DNA of 64,000 nt from contig JAVBLG010000025.1 of NCBI GenBank assembly GCA_031553655.1, positions 4,694 to 68,693 on the forward strand, in the 5' to 3' direction. Both the position numbers and the translations under genes were made by a program. Under the pieces are notes generated by a model. The model was given only the letters and a program-made list of their open reading frames with translations, was not told the origin of the DNA and searched no databases. Source of the stretch: JAVBLG01 sp031553655 (GTDB lineage Bacteria; Desulfobacterota; Desulfovibrionia; Desulfovibrionales; Desulfovibrionaceae). Positions 1 to 7,675 of this stretch are shown here, piece after piece (positions within the stretch are counted from its first letter, which is position 1; every line of letters begins with the position of its first letter).

Positions 1-491
1 TAAACCCCAACCCCACCGCCCCGCAGCTTTCGGAAATAGCCATCAGCTCGGCTCACACCGCCTCGGTGTTCGGCATTGAGCCCAAGGTGGCCATGCTTTC
101 CTACTCCACCGGCGATTCGGGCAAGGGCGCGGACGTGGACATCGTAATTGAAGCCACAAAGATGGCTCAGGAAAAAGCCCCGGAACTGCTGCTCGAAGGC
201 CCCATCCAATACGACGCGGCCATTGACCCCGACGTTGCCAGAACCAAGCTGCCCAACAGCAAAGTGGCAGGCAAGGCCACCGTGTTCATCTTCCCCGACC
301 TTAACACCGGCAACAATACCTACAAGGCCGTGCAGCGCGCCGCCGGGGCCGTGGCCATAGGCCCGGTGCTCCAGGGACTCAACAAGCCCGTTAACGACCT
401 CTCCAGAGGCTGCACCGTGCCGGATATCGTTAACACTGTGGCCATAACCGCGATCCAGGCCGCCGCGGAGAAGAATAAGGCGCGTAGTTAA
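1..491 (+). CDS. pta: Phosphate acetyltransferase, C-terminal part (cut by window edge)
   Basis: The open frame runs from the window edge (first whole codon at base 3) to the stop at 489-491, giving the last ~162 residues. Pta interconverts acetyl-CoA and acetyl-phosphate in the cytoplasm. Family-typical stretches are visible: SYSTGDSGKG, ELLLEGPIQYDAA, VFIFPDLNTGNN, and a C-terminal GPVLQGLNKPVNDLSRG. The N-terminal part lies outside the window, so it cannot be said whether the long form with a DRTGG/regulatory domain is present. It is followed 127 bp later by acetate kinase in the same direction, so the two form the classic acetate/ATP pair, probably co-transcribed. Confidence 0.95.
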   Translation, partial: NPNPTAPQLSEIAISSAHTASVFGIEPKVAMLSYSTGDSGKGADVDIVIEATKMAQEKAPELLLEGPIQYDAAIDPDVARTKLPNSKVAGKATVFIFPDLNTGNNTYKAVQRAAGAVAIGPVLQGLNKPVNDLSRGCTVPDIVNTVAITAIQAAAEKNKARS

Positions 492-618
492 AAAACATAT
501 TTTTCCCCTCGGCCACGTCAAACGTCTCGCCGGGGAACAAACACCTTTTCAGCATCGCGCCCTATAAAATATATAAAGATTAACGCTTAATTTTTTTGAT
601 ATAAAAAGGTAACTTAAA

Positions 619-1824
619 ATGAAAGTTCTCGTAATCAATGCCGGTTCCTCCTCCTGCAAGTACCAACTCTTCGAAATGGACAACGAAACCGTGCTGTGTT
701 CCGGCCTTGTGGAACGCATTGGCGAAGCTCAGGGCAAGCTCACCCATAAAATCGCCCCCGACTCGGACAAGGAAGAAAAAATTATCTTTGAACAACCCTT
801 CCCCAATCACACCGAAGCCATGAACAAGGTGGTGGCCGTGCTCACCGACGCGGCCAAGGGTGTGGTTAAAGACAAGAAGGAAATCGGGGCTATCGGCCAC
901 CGCGTGGTGCATGGCGGCGAGCAGATCACCGCCCCGGTGCGCATTGACGCCCACGTGAAGCAAATAATCAAAGATAACTTTGCCCTTGGCCCGCTGCACA
1001 ACCCGGCCAACCTCACCGGCATTGAAGTGGCCGAAACCCTGTTCCCCGGCGTGCCCAACGTGGGCGTGTTCGACACCGAATTCTCCGCCTCCATGGAAGC
1101 CCCGGCCTTCATGTATGCTCTGCCCTATGAACTGTACGAAGACCTCAAAGTGCGCCGCTACGGCTTCCACGGCACCTCGCACAAATACATCGCCGCCAAA
1201 GTGGCCGAGTATCTGGGCAAGCCCGCCTCGGAAGTGAACAACATCACCTGCCACCTCGGCAACGGCAGCTCCATGACAGCCGTGCGCGGCGGCAAGTGTA
1301 TCGACACCAGCATGGGACTCTCCCCCCTCGAAGGGCTGATCATGGGCACCCGCTGCGGTGACATGGACCCGGCCATTGTGCCCTTTGTCATGGAAAAGCG
1401 AGGCCTCACCGCCAAAGAAATGGACGCTCTTATGAATAAGAAGTCCGGCCTCCTCGGCATTTGCGGCACCAACGACATGCGCGACGTGCATGCCAACCGC
1501 GAAAAAGGCGACGCCAAAGCCCAACTGGCCTTTGATATGCTCTGCCATCGCCTAAAAAAATACATCGGCGCTTACATGGCCGAACTTGGCCGCGTGGACG
1601 CCCTTGTATTCACCGCCGGTATCGGCGAAAACGACGACCTTGTGCGCGAAGCCGCGTGCAGCGGCCTTGAAGCCTTCGGCATCAAGTTCAACCCAGCCGC
1701 CAATGCCGGTCGCAAGCCCGGCATACGCGAAATCAGCGCCCCCGACTCCAAGGTTAAAGTGCTGGTAATTCCCACCAATGAAGAGTTGCAGATTGCTCGG
1801 ACCACTCTGGATGTTTTGAAGTAA
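619..1824 (+). CDS. ackA: Acetate kinase
   Basis: 401 residues, normal family length. It transfers phosphate from acetyl-phosphate to ADP, making ATP and acetate. The ASKHA-fold signatures are clear: N-terminal VLVINAGSSSCKYQ, HRVVHGGE near residue 93, CHLGNGSS with DTSMGLSPLEG near 210-235, and FTAGIGEN near 330. The start ATG follows an AAAGGT ribosome site. It lies downstream of pta. Directly after its stop is repeat R1a, which probably marks the end of the transcript. Confidence 0.97.
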   Translation: MKVLVINAGSSSCKYQLFEMDNETVLCSGLVERIGEAQGKLTHKIAPDSDKEEKIIFEQPFPNHTEAMNKVVAVLTDAAKGVVKDKKEIGAIGHRVVHGGEQITAPVRIDAHVKQIIKDNFALGPLHNPANLTGIEVAETLFPGVPNVGVFDTEFSASMEAPAFMYALPYELYEDLKVRRYGFHGTSHKYIAAKVAEYLGKPASEVNNITCHLGNGSSMTAVRGGKCIDTSMGLSPLEGLIMGTRCGDMDPAIVPFVMEKRGLTAKEMDALMNKKSGLLGICGTNDMRDVHANREKGDAKAQLAFDMLCHRLKKYIGAYMAELGRVDALVFTAGIGENDDLVREAACSGLEAFGIKFNPAANAGRKPGIREISAPDSKVKVLVIPTNEELQIARTTLDVLK

Positions 1825-1834
1825 TTTTAACTAG

Positions 1835-1914
1835 TTGGGGGAGGGAAGTAAAAATTTTGAAAAATTTTTCCTTCCCTCCCCCAAGCCCCCTCCTATCCTT
1901 TCAAAACTTTTATT
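1835..1914 (+). repeat. Dispersed palindromic repeat R1, copy a (after ackA)
   Basis: About 80 bp. A G-rich arm (TTGGGGGAGGGAAG) is followed by an A/T centre and the complementary arm ending CCCTCCCCCAA (stem 1835-1884). A pyrimidine-rich tail then runs through TCCTTTCAAAACTTTTA. The same 80-bp unit occurs on the opposite strand at 7590-7670, with only scattered differences. Both copies start within about 10-15 bases of the stop codon of the upstream gene (ackA here, uvrA there) and have the same orientation relative to it. A REP-like 3' element or transcript terminator is the likely role (inference). Confidence 0.85.
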
Positions 1915-2032
1915 CACCAGCCAAAGCTTATAACTACTGGTATATTTATAGGTTCAATACCGAATACTCCCGTATGGTTAATAACTTGGCGTGGAGTTCT
2001 AACAAATATACTTTACAAAAGTCTTTGGCTCT

Positions 2033-2051
2033 GTTAATAATAATCATTCCT
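2033..2051 (+). promoter_or_regulatory. Fur/PerR-like operator upstream of rubrerythrin
   Basis: GTTAATAATAATCATTCCT matches 14 of 19 positions of the classical Fur box GATAATGATAATCATTATC. It lies 33 bp before the rubrerythrin start. Fur or PerR control of rubrerythrin is known in sulfate reducers; which of the two acts here cannot be told from the sequence. Confidence 0.5.
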
Positions 2052-2083
2052 GTTAAATAAAAATCTCTATAAGGAGTTATAGT

Positions 2084-2575
2084 ATGAGCAAGACGCATGA
2101 CAATCTGATGAACGCTTTCGCCGGAGAATCCCAGGCCAACCGCAAATATCTCGCCTTTGCCAAAGTTGCCGAAGAAGAAGGCAAACCCCATATCGCCAAA
2201 GTCTTCCGCGCCGCGGCCGAAGCCGAGACCATCCATGCCCACGCCCATCTGAAAAATGCCGGGCATATAGGCGACACCGCCGCTAATCTTAAAGCGGCCC
2301 TGGAAGGCGAAACATATGAATTTCAGAGCATGTACCCGCCCATGATCAAAGAAGCCGAAGCCGAAGGCAATGCCACTGCCGCGCGCTACTTCGGTTATGC
2401 CAATGCCGTGGAACAGGTGCATGCCAAACTTTATCAGAAAGCCATTGATGCCCCCGATTCCTTTAAAGGTGTGGATTTCTATGTTTGCAAAGTCTGCGGC
2501 TACACCCACGAAGGCCCTTGCGATAAGTGCCCCGTATGCGGAGCCGGCAAAGTAGCCTTTTTTGCGGTTGATTAA
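2084..2575 (+). CDS. rbr: Rubrerythrin
   Basis: 163 residues. The N-terminal ferritin-like four-helix domain carries the diiron ligands (NAFAGESQANRKY, then EAETIHAHAH and a later EVQH-type EQVHAKLY). The C-terminal rubredoxin-like knuckles are VCKVCGYTHEG and CDKCPVCGAG, four Cys for one iron. The enzyme reduces hydrogen peroxide in the cytoplasm of anaerobes. The ATG has an AAGGAG site 7 bases upstream. A Fur/PerR-like box lies upstream and a hairpin downstream, so it looks like a single-gene, stress- or iron-regulated unit. Whether it is a classical rubrerythrin rather than a nigerythrin-like protein is not settled here. Confidence 0.95.
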   Translation: MSKTHDNLMNAFAGESQANRKYLAFAKVAEEEGKPHIAKVFRAAAEAETIHAHAHLKNAGHIGDTAANLKAALEGETYEFQSMYPPMIKEAEAEGNATAARYFGYANAVEQVHAKLYQKAIDAPDSFKGVDFYVCKVCGYTHEGPCDKCPVCGAGKVAFFAVD

Positions 2576-2641
2576 AACCAACCCGTCTCTGACTCTCCGC
2601 CACCTCCATATTGGAAGCAGGACCTGCCCTTAAAGCAGTAC

Positions 2642-2673
2642 ACGGCCGGAACGCTCTTGAGTGTTCCGGCCGT
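2642..2673 (+). terminator. Strong hairpin after rubrerythrin
   Basis: ACGGCCGGAAC pairs with GTTCCGGCCGT, with inner CTC/GAG pairs and a 2-base loop. Only a weak T run (TTTT after 7 bases) follows. Likely the rbr terminator. Confidence 0.65.
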
Positions 2674-2773
2674 TCGCGGTTTTGACACAAGTTATTATGT
2701 ACTTATATCGTATACCATAATTGTCGGCACATTTTGCCGTACAAAAGCACGGCTGACGCGCCGCGCAAAGGCG

Positions 2774-3442
2774 TCACAATGTTGTCACCTTGATGTGCGA
2801 AGGAAGAGAAAGGGAGGATATTGTTTCGAGTATTTGTCTCTTCATGCTCCATGACGCGACTATAATCATGTCGGGAAGCACGGCCGACAGCACTGCGGGA
2901 GAAGAAACCATGTATGTGAACAGCGGCTTGCCTATTTTATTTTGATCGTAATCCACAATGGCCACCAATTGGGCATTGGGAAATCCGATCAAAGACATAA
3001 TCAAAATTTCGCAAGTCGCTCCGGACCCGAACAGGGCCACGCGCACACTCCTACCCTCAAGGAGTGTACTTAACCGTCTTTCCAAAACCGAGCGCATAAA
3101 TGTATAAGAACGTGAAACCTCCGAACTGAATTCATCAAGAAGTTCCCTGGAAAGCTCGCGTCCTCTGTCCGTAAGCTCATAGCTTAAATCGCGCTTGTTT
3201 ACGGGTTCGATTTTTATCAACCCCTCGGCATGCAGGCCGTCAATGTAGCGATTGACAATAGCCGGGGTCAGTCCGCATGACCTGCCCAGCTGCGCTTGCG
3301 ACTGCAAAGGAGAAATCTCCAGAAGACGTAAAAGCATCAGGCGGCGAAGTTCCGTAGATGGGCGGAAAAAACGTTGAGCTGCGGGAAAGAGATGAATCCG
3401 CGCAGGAGACGACAAACCGGATTTTCTGGTATATCCGCTCAT
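2774..3442 (-). CDS. Winged-helix regulator with C-terminal Rossmann-like domain
   Basis: 222 residues. Residues ~30-95 form a MarR/ArsR-type winged helix (LRRLMLLRLLEISPLQSQ, QLGRSCGLTPAIVNRYIDGL, then a wing YELTDRGREL). After a helical linker comes a nucleotide-binding-like segment VRVALFGSGATCEILIM followed by LVAIVDYDQNKIGKPLF, like the N-terminal Rossmann half of PglD/CoA-binding proteins. Such wHTH + Rossmann fusions are often found beside polysaccharide or sugar-nucleotide genes; none is adjacent here. It is monocistronic and opposes rbr. Target and ligand are unknown. Confidence 0.75.
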   Translation of the reverse strand: MSGYTRKSGLSSPARIHLFPAAQRFFRPSTELRRLMLLRLLEISPLQSQAQLGRSCGLTPAIVNRYIDGLHAEGLIKIEPVNKRDLSYELTDRGRELSRELLDEFSSEVSRSYTFMRSVLERRLSTLLEGRSVRVALFGSGATCEILIMSLIGFPNAQLVAIVDYDQNKIGKPLFTYMVSSPAVLSAVLPDMIIVASWSMKRQILETISSLSLPSHIKVTTL

Positions 3443-3639
3443 AACAGCAACAATAACAGCCAGTTTTTAACCCATTAAGAAAAAAAATTTAAAGTGCGTA
3501 TTTTTTCTCAATCATCATTAAATGGCATGCCGGTTTCCCAACACCCTGAATGAGGCTGGCCACAAATCACCAGCCAATAGCCTCGATAAATTTATTTATT
3601 ACAATTTTTAGTGTTAGTCAATACGCTTATTAGTGTCTT

Positions 3640-3674
3640 TTGATATAGCCTATCAATGCGATTATGCCGCATAA
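3640..3674 (+). promoter_or_regulatory. Two small palindromes upstream of the XRE gene (candidate operators)
   Basis: TTGATA-TAGCC-TATCAA at 3640-3656 and TTATGC-C-GCATAA at 3662-3674 are both perfect inverted repeats just before the ribosome site of the following XRE gene. Autoregulation is the usual arrangement for this family. Inference only. Confidence 0.4.
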
Positions 3675-3693
3675 GCGTAATCGGAGGTTTTGA

Positions 3694-4065
3694 ATGCCTA
3701 ATGGTTCCAAGGCACTGACCGCGATAGTAGGTAAAAATGTTCAAACGCTCCGAAAAAGGATGGGGCTCACCCAGGCTGGTCTGGCCGAAATTCTGGGGAT
3801 AGGTCAACAGGCCATGTCGCGTATGGAGCGAGGAGGCATCGCCCCAAAATTTGAACGCCTTCAAGATATAGCTTCTGCCTTAAATTGCCGGGTGACCGAC
3901 CTTTTTCACAGCGAAACACAGCAACATCATTGCGGAGAAGATTACTATGATGAAAAATCCCTGCGTCTGCTTGAAATAATTCGCGAGTTTGATCACGAGG
4001 AAAAAGATGCCGCAATACGAATTATGGAAGAAATGGCCCGCATATTGAAAAAGCGCCGCCTGTAA
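3694..4065 (+). CDS. XRE/Cro-CI family transcriptional regulator
   Basis: 123 residues. The helix-turn-helix covers residues ~11-66: VGKNVQTLRKRMGLTQAGLA, EILGIGQQAMSRMERG, and PKFERLQDIASALNCRVTDLF. The rest is acidic/basic helix (RLLEIIREFDHEEKDAAIRI) that may dimerise. The start has a GGAGG site at 3683-3687. The gene stands alone between a divergent wHTH gene and ctpA. Resembles single-domain repressors of phage or housekeeping type; target unknown. Confidence 0.85.
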   Translation: MPNGSKALTAIVGKNVQTLRKRMGLTQAGLAEILGIGQQAMSRMERGGIAPKFERLQDIASALNCRVTDLFHSETQQHHCGEDYYDEKSLRLLEIIREFDHEEKDAAIRIMEEMARILKKRRL

Positions 4066-4187
4066 TATCCTTGGTTCCGCTCAATATTCATACCTGGTAT
4101 GGCGCGCCTCTACTGAGTCGACCAGATAGGCGGGGTCAAGCACGCTAAAGCGCATCATGACCTGGAAAACCTTACGGCTTTTCGCGC

Positions 4188-4236
4188 CAGTCCTTTTTTT
4201 ACAAAAAAAGCGCTGGTCTTTTTTACGGAAAGGACT
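4188..4236 (+). repeat. Imperfect hairpin between XRE gene and ctpA
   Basis: AGTCCTTT pairs with AAAGGACT across a loop rich in T and A runs. It may end the upstream transcript or form part of the ctpA leader. Not similar in core sequence to the H1/H2 elements described below. Confidence 0.35.
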
Positions 4237-4274
4237 TACGTTGGCGGGAGTATATATTGCAGGAGAGCTTTCCA

Positions 4275-5630
4275 ATGGCAGCGGCAAAAAGGATAATTAT
4301 TCTGGCTTTGGTTCTGGTGATCGCCTTGTCGGTAGGCGGCATAGCGGCCACCAGCGACGACAGCAAGTTCGACTCGCTGAAAAGATTCAGCCAGGTGCTC
4401 GACCTTGTCGAGCGTTTTTATGTGCGTGACACCCCGCGCAAGGATCTGATCAACGGGGCCATCAAAGGCATGCTTCAAGGCCTTGACCCCCACTCCACCT
4501 TTATGACCCCCGAAGAATACAAAGACATGCAGGAGACCACCTCCGGCGAGTTTTTCGGAGTGGGTATAGAAATTTCCATGGAGAACAATCAGGTCACAGT
4601 GGTAACCCCCATTGAGGACACCCCGGCTTTTCGCGCCGGCCTGAAATCCGGCGACATCATTTTGTCGATTAACGGGCAGTCCACCCAGGAACTTTCTTTG
4701 CAAGATGTGGTTTCGCGCATTCGCGGCCCCAAGGGCACTGAAGTGGAACTGCTGATCATGCACTCCGAATCCAAAAGCCCTCAGACCGTGCGCATAGTGC
4801 GCGATGCCATTCCGCTGATCAGCGTGAAGTCGCGCCAGCTTGAAGACGGTTATTACTGGATACGCCTCACCCGCTTCTCCGAACGTACCACGAACGAGCT
4901 TGCCGACGCCGTGAAAGAAGCCAACAAGAAAGGTAACATCAAGGGTATTGTGCTTGATTTGCGCAACAACCCCGGTGGCTTGCTCGATCAGGCCGTGAGC
5001 GTGTCCGACATGTTCCTCAAGGATGGAGTGATCGTTTCCATGCGCGGCAAGCAAGAAAGCTCGGCCCGCGAATATAAGGCCAAAGATCAAAAAACTGATG
5101 TGCATGCCCCCATGGTGGTGCTGGTTAACGCCGGTTCAGCCTCGGCCTCGGAAATTGTGGCCGGCGCCCTGCGCGACCAGAAGCGTGCCTTGATTATCGG
5201 CGAGCGCACCTTCGGCAAGGGGTCAGTGCAAAATATAATTGCCTTATCCGACGGTTCCGGGCTTAAGATAACTGTGGCTCTTTACTACACGCCCAACGGC
5301 AGCTCCATACAGGCCGAAGGCATTGTGCCCGACATTGAAGTGCCGTTCGAACCGGTGAAGGCCGAAGACAAAAAGAATTCGCGCCTGATGATGCGCGAAA
5401 AAGATCTTAACCGCCACCTGGAATCCACGGCCGTGTCCAAAGACAGCAAAAGCCCGGTGGAAAAACCGCAGGAAAAATCCTTGGAAAAATCCACCGGCTC
5501 CTCGGTTGCCACCGACGACAAATCGTCCAAAACCGGCGACGTGGCGGAGCAGTTGCAGAAAGACAACCAGTTGCGCATGGCGTTGCAATTCGTGAAGAAT
5601 CTTCCCAAAATGCGCGAAATTCGCAACTAA
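4275..5630 (+). CDS. ctpA: Carboxy-terminal processing peptidase (S41, PDZ)
   Basis: 451 residues from the ATG at 4275, which has AGGAG at 4261-4265; an in-frame TTG at 4257 would overlap that site and is rejected. An N-terminal hydrophobic segment (IIILALVLVIALSVGGIA) exports or anchors it. A PDZ domain spans roughly residues 95-170 (FFGVGIEI through ILSINGQSTQEL). The S41 core has the catalytic serine in NAGSASASEIVAGAL and the lysine in GERTFGKGSVQ. The C-terminal tail (~365-430) is charged and low-complexity. Known role: cleavage of periplasmic proteins at their C-termini. It precedes ndk across a terminator. Confidence 0.95.
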   Translation: MAAAKRIIILALVLVIALSVGGIAATSDDSKFDSLKRFSQVLDLVERFYVRDTPRKDLINGAIKGMLQGLDPHSTFMTPEEYKDMQETTSGEFFGVGIEISMENNQVTVVTPIEDTPAFRAGLKSGDIILSINGQSTQELSLQDVVSRIRGPKGTEVELLIMHSESKSPQTVRIVRDAIPLISVKSRQLEDGYYWIRLTRFSERTTNELADAVKEANKKGNIKGIVLDLRNNPGGLLDQAVSVSDMFLKDGVIVSMRGKQESSAREYKAKDQKTDVHAPMVVLVNAGSASASEIVAGALRDQKRALIIGERTFGKGSVQNIIALSDGSGLKITVALYYTPNGSSIQAEGIVPDIEVPFEPVKAEDKKNSRLMMREKDLNRHLESTAVSKDSKSPVEKPQEKSLEKSTGSSVATDDKSSKTGDVAEQLQKDNQLRMALQFVKNLPKMREIRN

Positions 5631-5646
5631 AGCGACCATAAACAAA

Positions 5647-5670
5647 GGGCCGCCGCAAGGCGGCCTTTAT
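5647..5670 (+). terminator. Rho-independent terminator after ctpA
   Basis: GGCCGCC-GCAA-GGCGGCC stem-loop followed by TTTATATT. Confidence 0.85.
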
Positions 5671-5712
5671 ATTCATCAACCTCGCTTTTTCTCAAATACA
5701 TTGGAGAGCAGC

Positions 5713-6132
5713 ATGATCCAACGCACCTTTGCCATTATCAAGCCCGATGCCGTCAAGCGCGAATTGAGCGGAGAGGTTCTGGCTATGATCCAGAGTGCCG
5801 GGCTGAAAGTTGTGGCCATGAAAATGATCCACCTCAGCAAAGGCCAGGCTGAAGGCTTTTATGCCGTACACAAGGAAAGGCCGTTTTTTTGCAGCCTTAC
5901 CGACTACATGAGTTCCGGCCCGGTGGTCTGCTGCATTCTTGAGGGAGAAAACGCCGTTGCCCGCTACCGCGAATTGATGGGGGCCACCAACCCAGCCAAT
6001 GCCGCCGAGGGCACCATACGCAAAAAGTACGCCGTAAGCCTTGAGGCTAATTCGGTACACGGCTCCGACGCGGTGGAAACAGCGGCTTTTGAAATGAAAT
6101 ATTTCTTCAGTGATCTGGAGGTGGTCGGCTGA
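5713..6132 (+). CDS. ndk: Nucleoside diphosphate kinase
   Basis: 139 residues from the ATG at 5713, preceded by GGAGAG; the in-frame TTG at 5701 is rejected. It equalises NTP/NDP pools via a phospho-histidine. The signatures are RTFAIIKPDAV at the N-terminus, NPANAAEGTIRKKYA, and the active-site histidine in NSVHGSD. Its stop codon overlaps the proC start by one base, so the two are translationally coupled. Confidence 0.96.
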   Translation: MIQRTFAIIKPDAVKRELSGEVLAMIQSAGLKVVAMKMIHLSKGQAEGFYAVHKERPFFCSLTDYMSSGPVVCCILEGENAVARYRELMGATNPANAAEGTIRKKYAVSLEANSVHGSDAVETAAFEMKYFFSDLEVVG

Positions 6133-6941
6133 TGAGCCAGACGAAACCCATAGGTATAGGCTGCATCGGCTGCGGAAATATGGGCGGAGCCATTATGTTC
6201 GGCCTGGCGGAAAAACCGGAGTATTTGCTGAGCGGCTTCAACCGTTCCCGTGAGCGTATGCGTCCGCTTATGGCCAAAGGGGTGAAGTCCATGGCCGACA
6301 TGGCCTCGTTGGTGCGAGGCAACCGCGTAATTATAGTGGCGGTTAAACCTGCGGTCATGGATAGCGTGCTGCGTCAAGCCGCCCCCTATCTGACCAAGGA
6401 CAAAATACTGATTTCTGTGGCGGCAGGCATATCTTTGGATGCGGTGCGTGACGCTGTGGACGGAATGTGTCCTGTGGTGCGGGTAATGCCCAACACCACG
6501 GCTCTGGTGGGGGCGGGCGTGTATGCCATGTGCCTTGAAGACCCCATGCTTACCGAAGATGACAAAAAATTGGTCACAAGCATTTTCGCGGCCATAGGCA
6601 CTCCCCTGGAAATACCCGAGCAAAAATTTGGGGCTTTTACCGCTGTTGTGGGCTCCGGACCGGCTTATGTATTCAAAATAATGGACGCGATTGTGCAGTC
6701 CGCCGTAACTTTGGGCTTTACCCGCAAGGAAGCAAAAGCCATGGTTGACAGCCTGTTCGCTGGTTCGGCGCGCATGGCCGCCATTTCCGAGCATTCGCTT
6801 TCGGATCTGGTGGATCAGGTATGCTCGCCCGGCGGAATAACCATCGCCGCCGTTAATTACATGGATCGCCACGCCCTGCGCGGGATAATCGTTGATGCCA
6901 TAATGACGGCCGAGGCCAGGGACAGAGAACTGTCCAGATAA
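6132..6941 (+). CDS. proC: Pyrroline-5-carboxylate reductase
   Basis: 269 residues. NAD(P)H-dependent last step of proline synthesis. The Rossmann motif is GCIGCGNMGGAI at residues ~10-21. VRVMPNTTALVGAG lies near 118. The C-terminal dimerisation/active-site stretch is GSGPAYVFKIMDAI, then QVCSPGGITIAAV. The start overlaps the ndk stop. The opposite (degradative) proline pathway, putA, is also in this window, at 55.4-58.5 kb. Confidence 0.95.
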   Translation: MSQTKPIGIGCIGCGNMGGAIMFGLAEKPEYLLSGFNRSRERMRPLMAKGVKSMADMASLVRGNRVIIVAVKPAVMDSVLRQAAPYLTKDKILISVAAGISLDAVRDAVDGMCPVVRVMPNTTALVGAGVYAMCLEDPMLTEDDKKLVTSIFAAIGTPLEIPEQKFGAFTAVVGSGPAYVFKIMDAIVQSAVTLGFTRKEAKAMVDSLFAGSARMAAISEHSLSDLVDQVCSPGGITIAAVNYMDRHALRGIIVDAIMTAEARDRELSR

Positions 6942-6976
6942 AAAAATACATTATGGTCCTATCGAAACACGGGCCG

Positions 6977-7007
6977 TTATAGCATTTCGCGAGCGAAATT
7001 CTATAAG
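6977..7007 (+). repeat. Hairpin downstream of proC
   Basis: TTATAG-ATTTCGC pairs with GCGAAAT-CTATAA across a 2-base loop, with one mismatch. It lies between proC and its probable terminator and may stabilise the mRNA 3' end. Confidence 0.5.
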
Positions 7008-7023
7008 TAACCATTTCTACGGC

Positions 7024-7058
7024 AAGCTCCTTGTGCAAACGCATGGGGAGCTTTTTTT
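7024..7058 (+). terminator. Rho-independent terminator of ndk-proC
   Basis: AAGCTCC ... GGAGCTT stem followed by five T's, directly convergent with the Lrp-type gene on the minus strand. Confidence 0.75.
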
Positions 7059-7093
7059 AGCGACTCTCTTGAACAGCTAAGCATAATCAAAAA

Positions 7094-7570
7094 TTATGAG
7101 CGTAAATGCTCCAAACTAAGCAGTGAAGAATCTTTAATTTCTTCCATGGCGGGATAACTGTGGGTCTGCTTGATGCCCGAAATCTGGGAAAGAACGCGCC
7201 CGAGAAAATCACGATAAGTAGCCATATCCGCCACACGGACTTTCAAAAGATAATCATACCCTCCAGTAACCATATGGCATTCTTGAATTTCTTTGATATT
7301 CATAACTGACGCCTCAAAGTTTTCAAGCGATTCTTCAGTGATGCGATCAAGAAGAACCCACACAAAAACCGTCAGTCCAAGGCCCAGACGCGACGCCGAC
7401 AAATTGGCGGAATAACCGCTAATAAAACCTTCGCTCTCCAAAGCTTTGACGCGCTCAAGACAGGGCGTGGCGCTCAGGCCCACCTGCTTGGCCAGAGAGA
7501 CATTTGTTGTCTTCCCGTCCTTTTGCAGTATAGATAAAATCTCAATATCAATTTGATCCAGCTTGCGCAT
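7094..7570 (-). CDS. Lrp/AsnC family transcriptional regulator
   Basis: 158 residues from the ATG at 7570, which has GGAG 6 bases upstream. Longer readings translate repeat R1b and are rejected. The N-terminal HTH is LDQIDIEILSILQKDGKTTN, then LAKQVGLSATPCLERVKALE. The C-terminal RAM/AsnC effector domain has a beta-strand with ECHMVTGGYDYLLKVRV. Such proteins form octamers that sense amino acids. The Cys in SATPCLERV is typical of the Lrp subgroup. Its target might include amino-acid uptake genes such as liv or putA, but nothing in the sequence shows this. Confidence 0.92.
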   Translation of the reverse strand: MRKLDQIDIEILSILQKDGKTTNVSLAKQVGLSATPCLERVKALESEGFISGYSANLSASRLGLGLTVFVWVLLDRITEESLENFEASVMNIKEIQECHMVTGGYDYLLKVRVADMATYRDFLGRVLSQISGIKQTHSYPAMEEIKDSSLLSLEHLRS

Positions 7571-7589
7571 CCAACGCTCCAGTTTAGCA

Positions 7590-7670
7590 AATAAAAGTTT
7601 TGAAAGGATGGGAGGGGGTTTGGGGGAGGGAGTGAAAAATTTTTCAAAATTTTTCCCTCCCTCCCCCAAG
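7590..7670 (-). repeat. Dispersed palindromic repeat R1, copy b (after uvrA)
   Basis: Read on the minus strand, it repeats R1a: TTGGGGGAGGGAG, A/T centre, CTCCCTCCCCCAA, then a CCCCCTCCC run and TCCTTTCAAAACTTTTA. It begins 5 bases after the uvrA stop, in the same orientation to its upstream gene as R1a. It separates uvrA from the Lrp gene on the same strand. Confidence 0.85.
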
Positions 7671-7675
7671 CTCGC

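Noticed and set aside
3592..3864. 90-codon minus-strand frame overlapping the XRE gene at 3.7 kb
   Set aside because: No ribosome site or recognisable motif; the plus-strand XRE gene has clear HTH features.
7571..7669. N-terminal extension of the Lrp regulator
   Set aside because: The extension translates repeat R1b; the ATG at 7570 has a proper ribosome site and gives the usual length.
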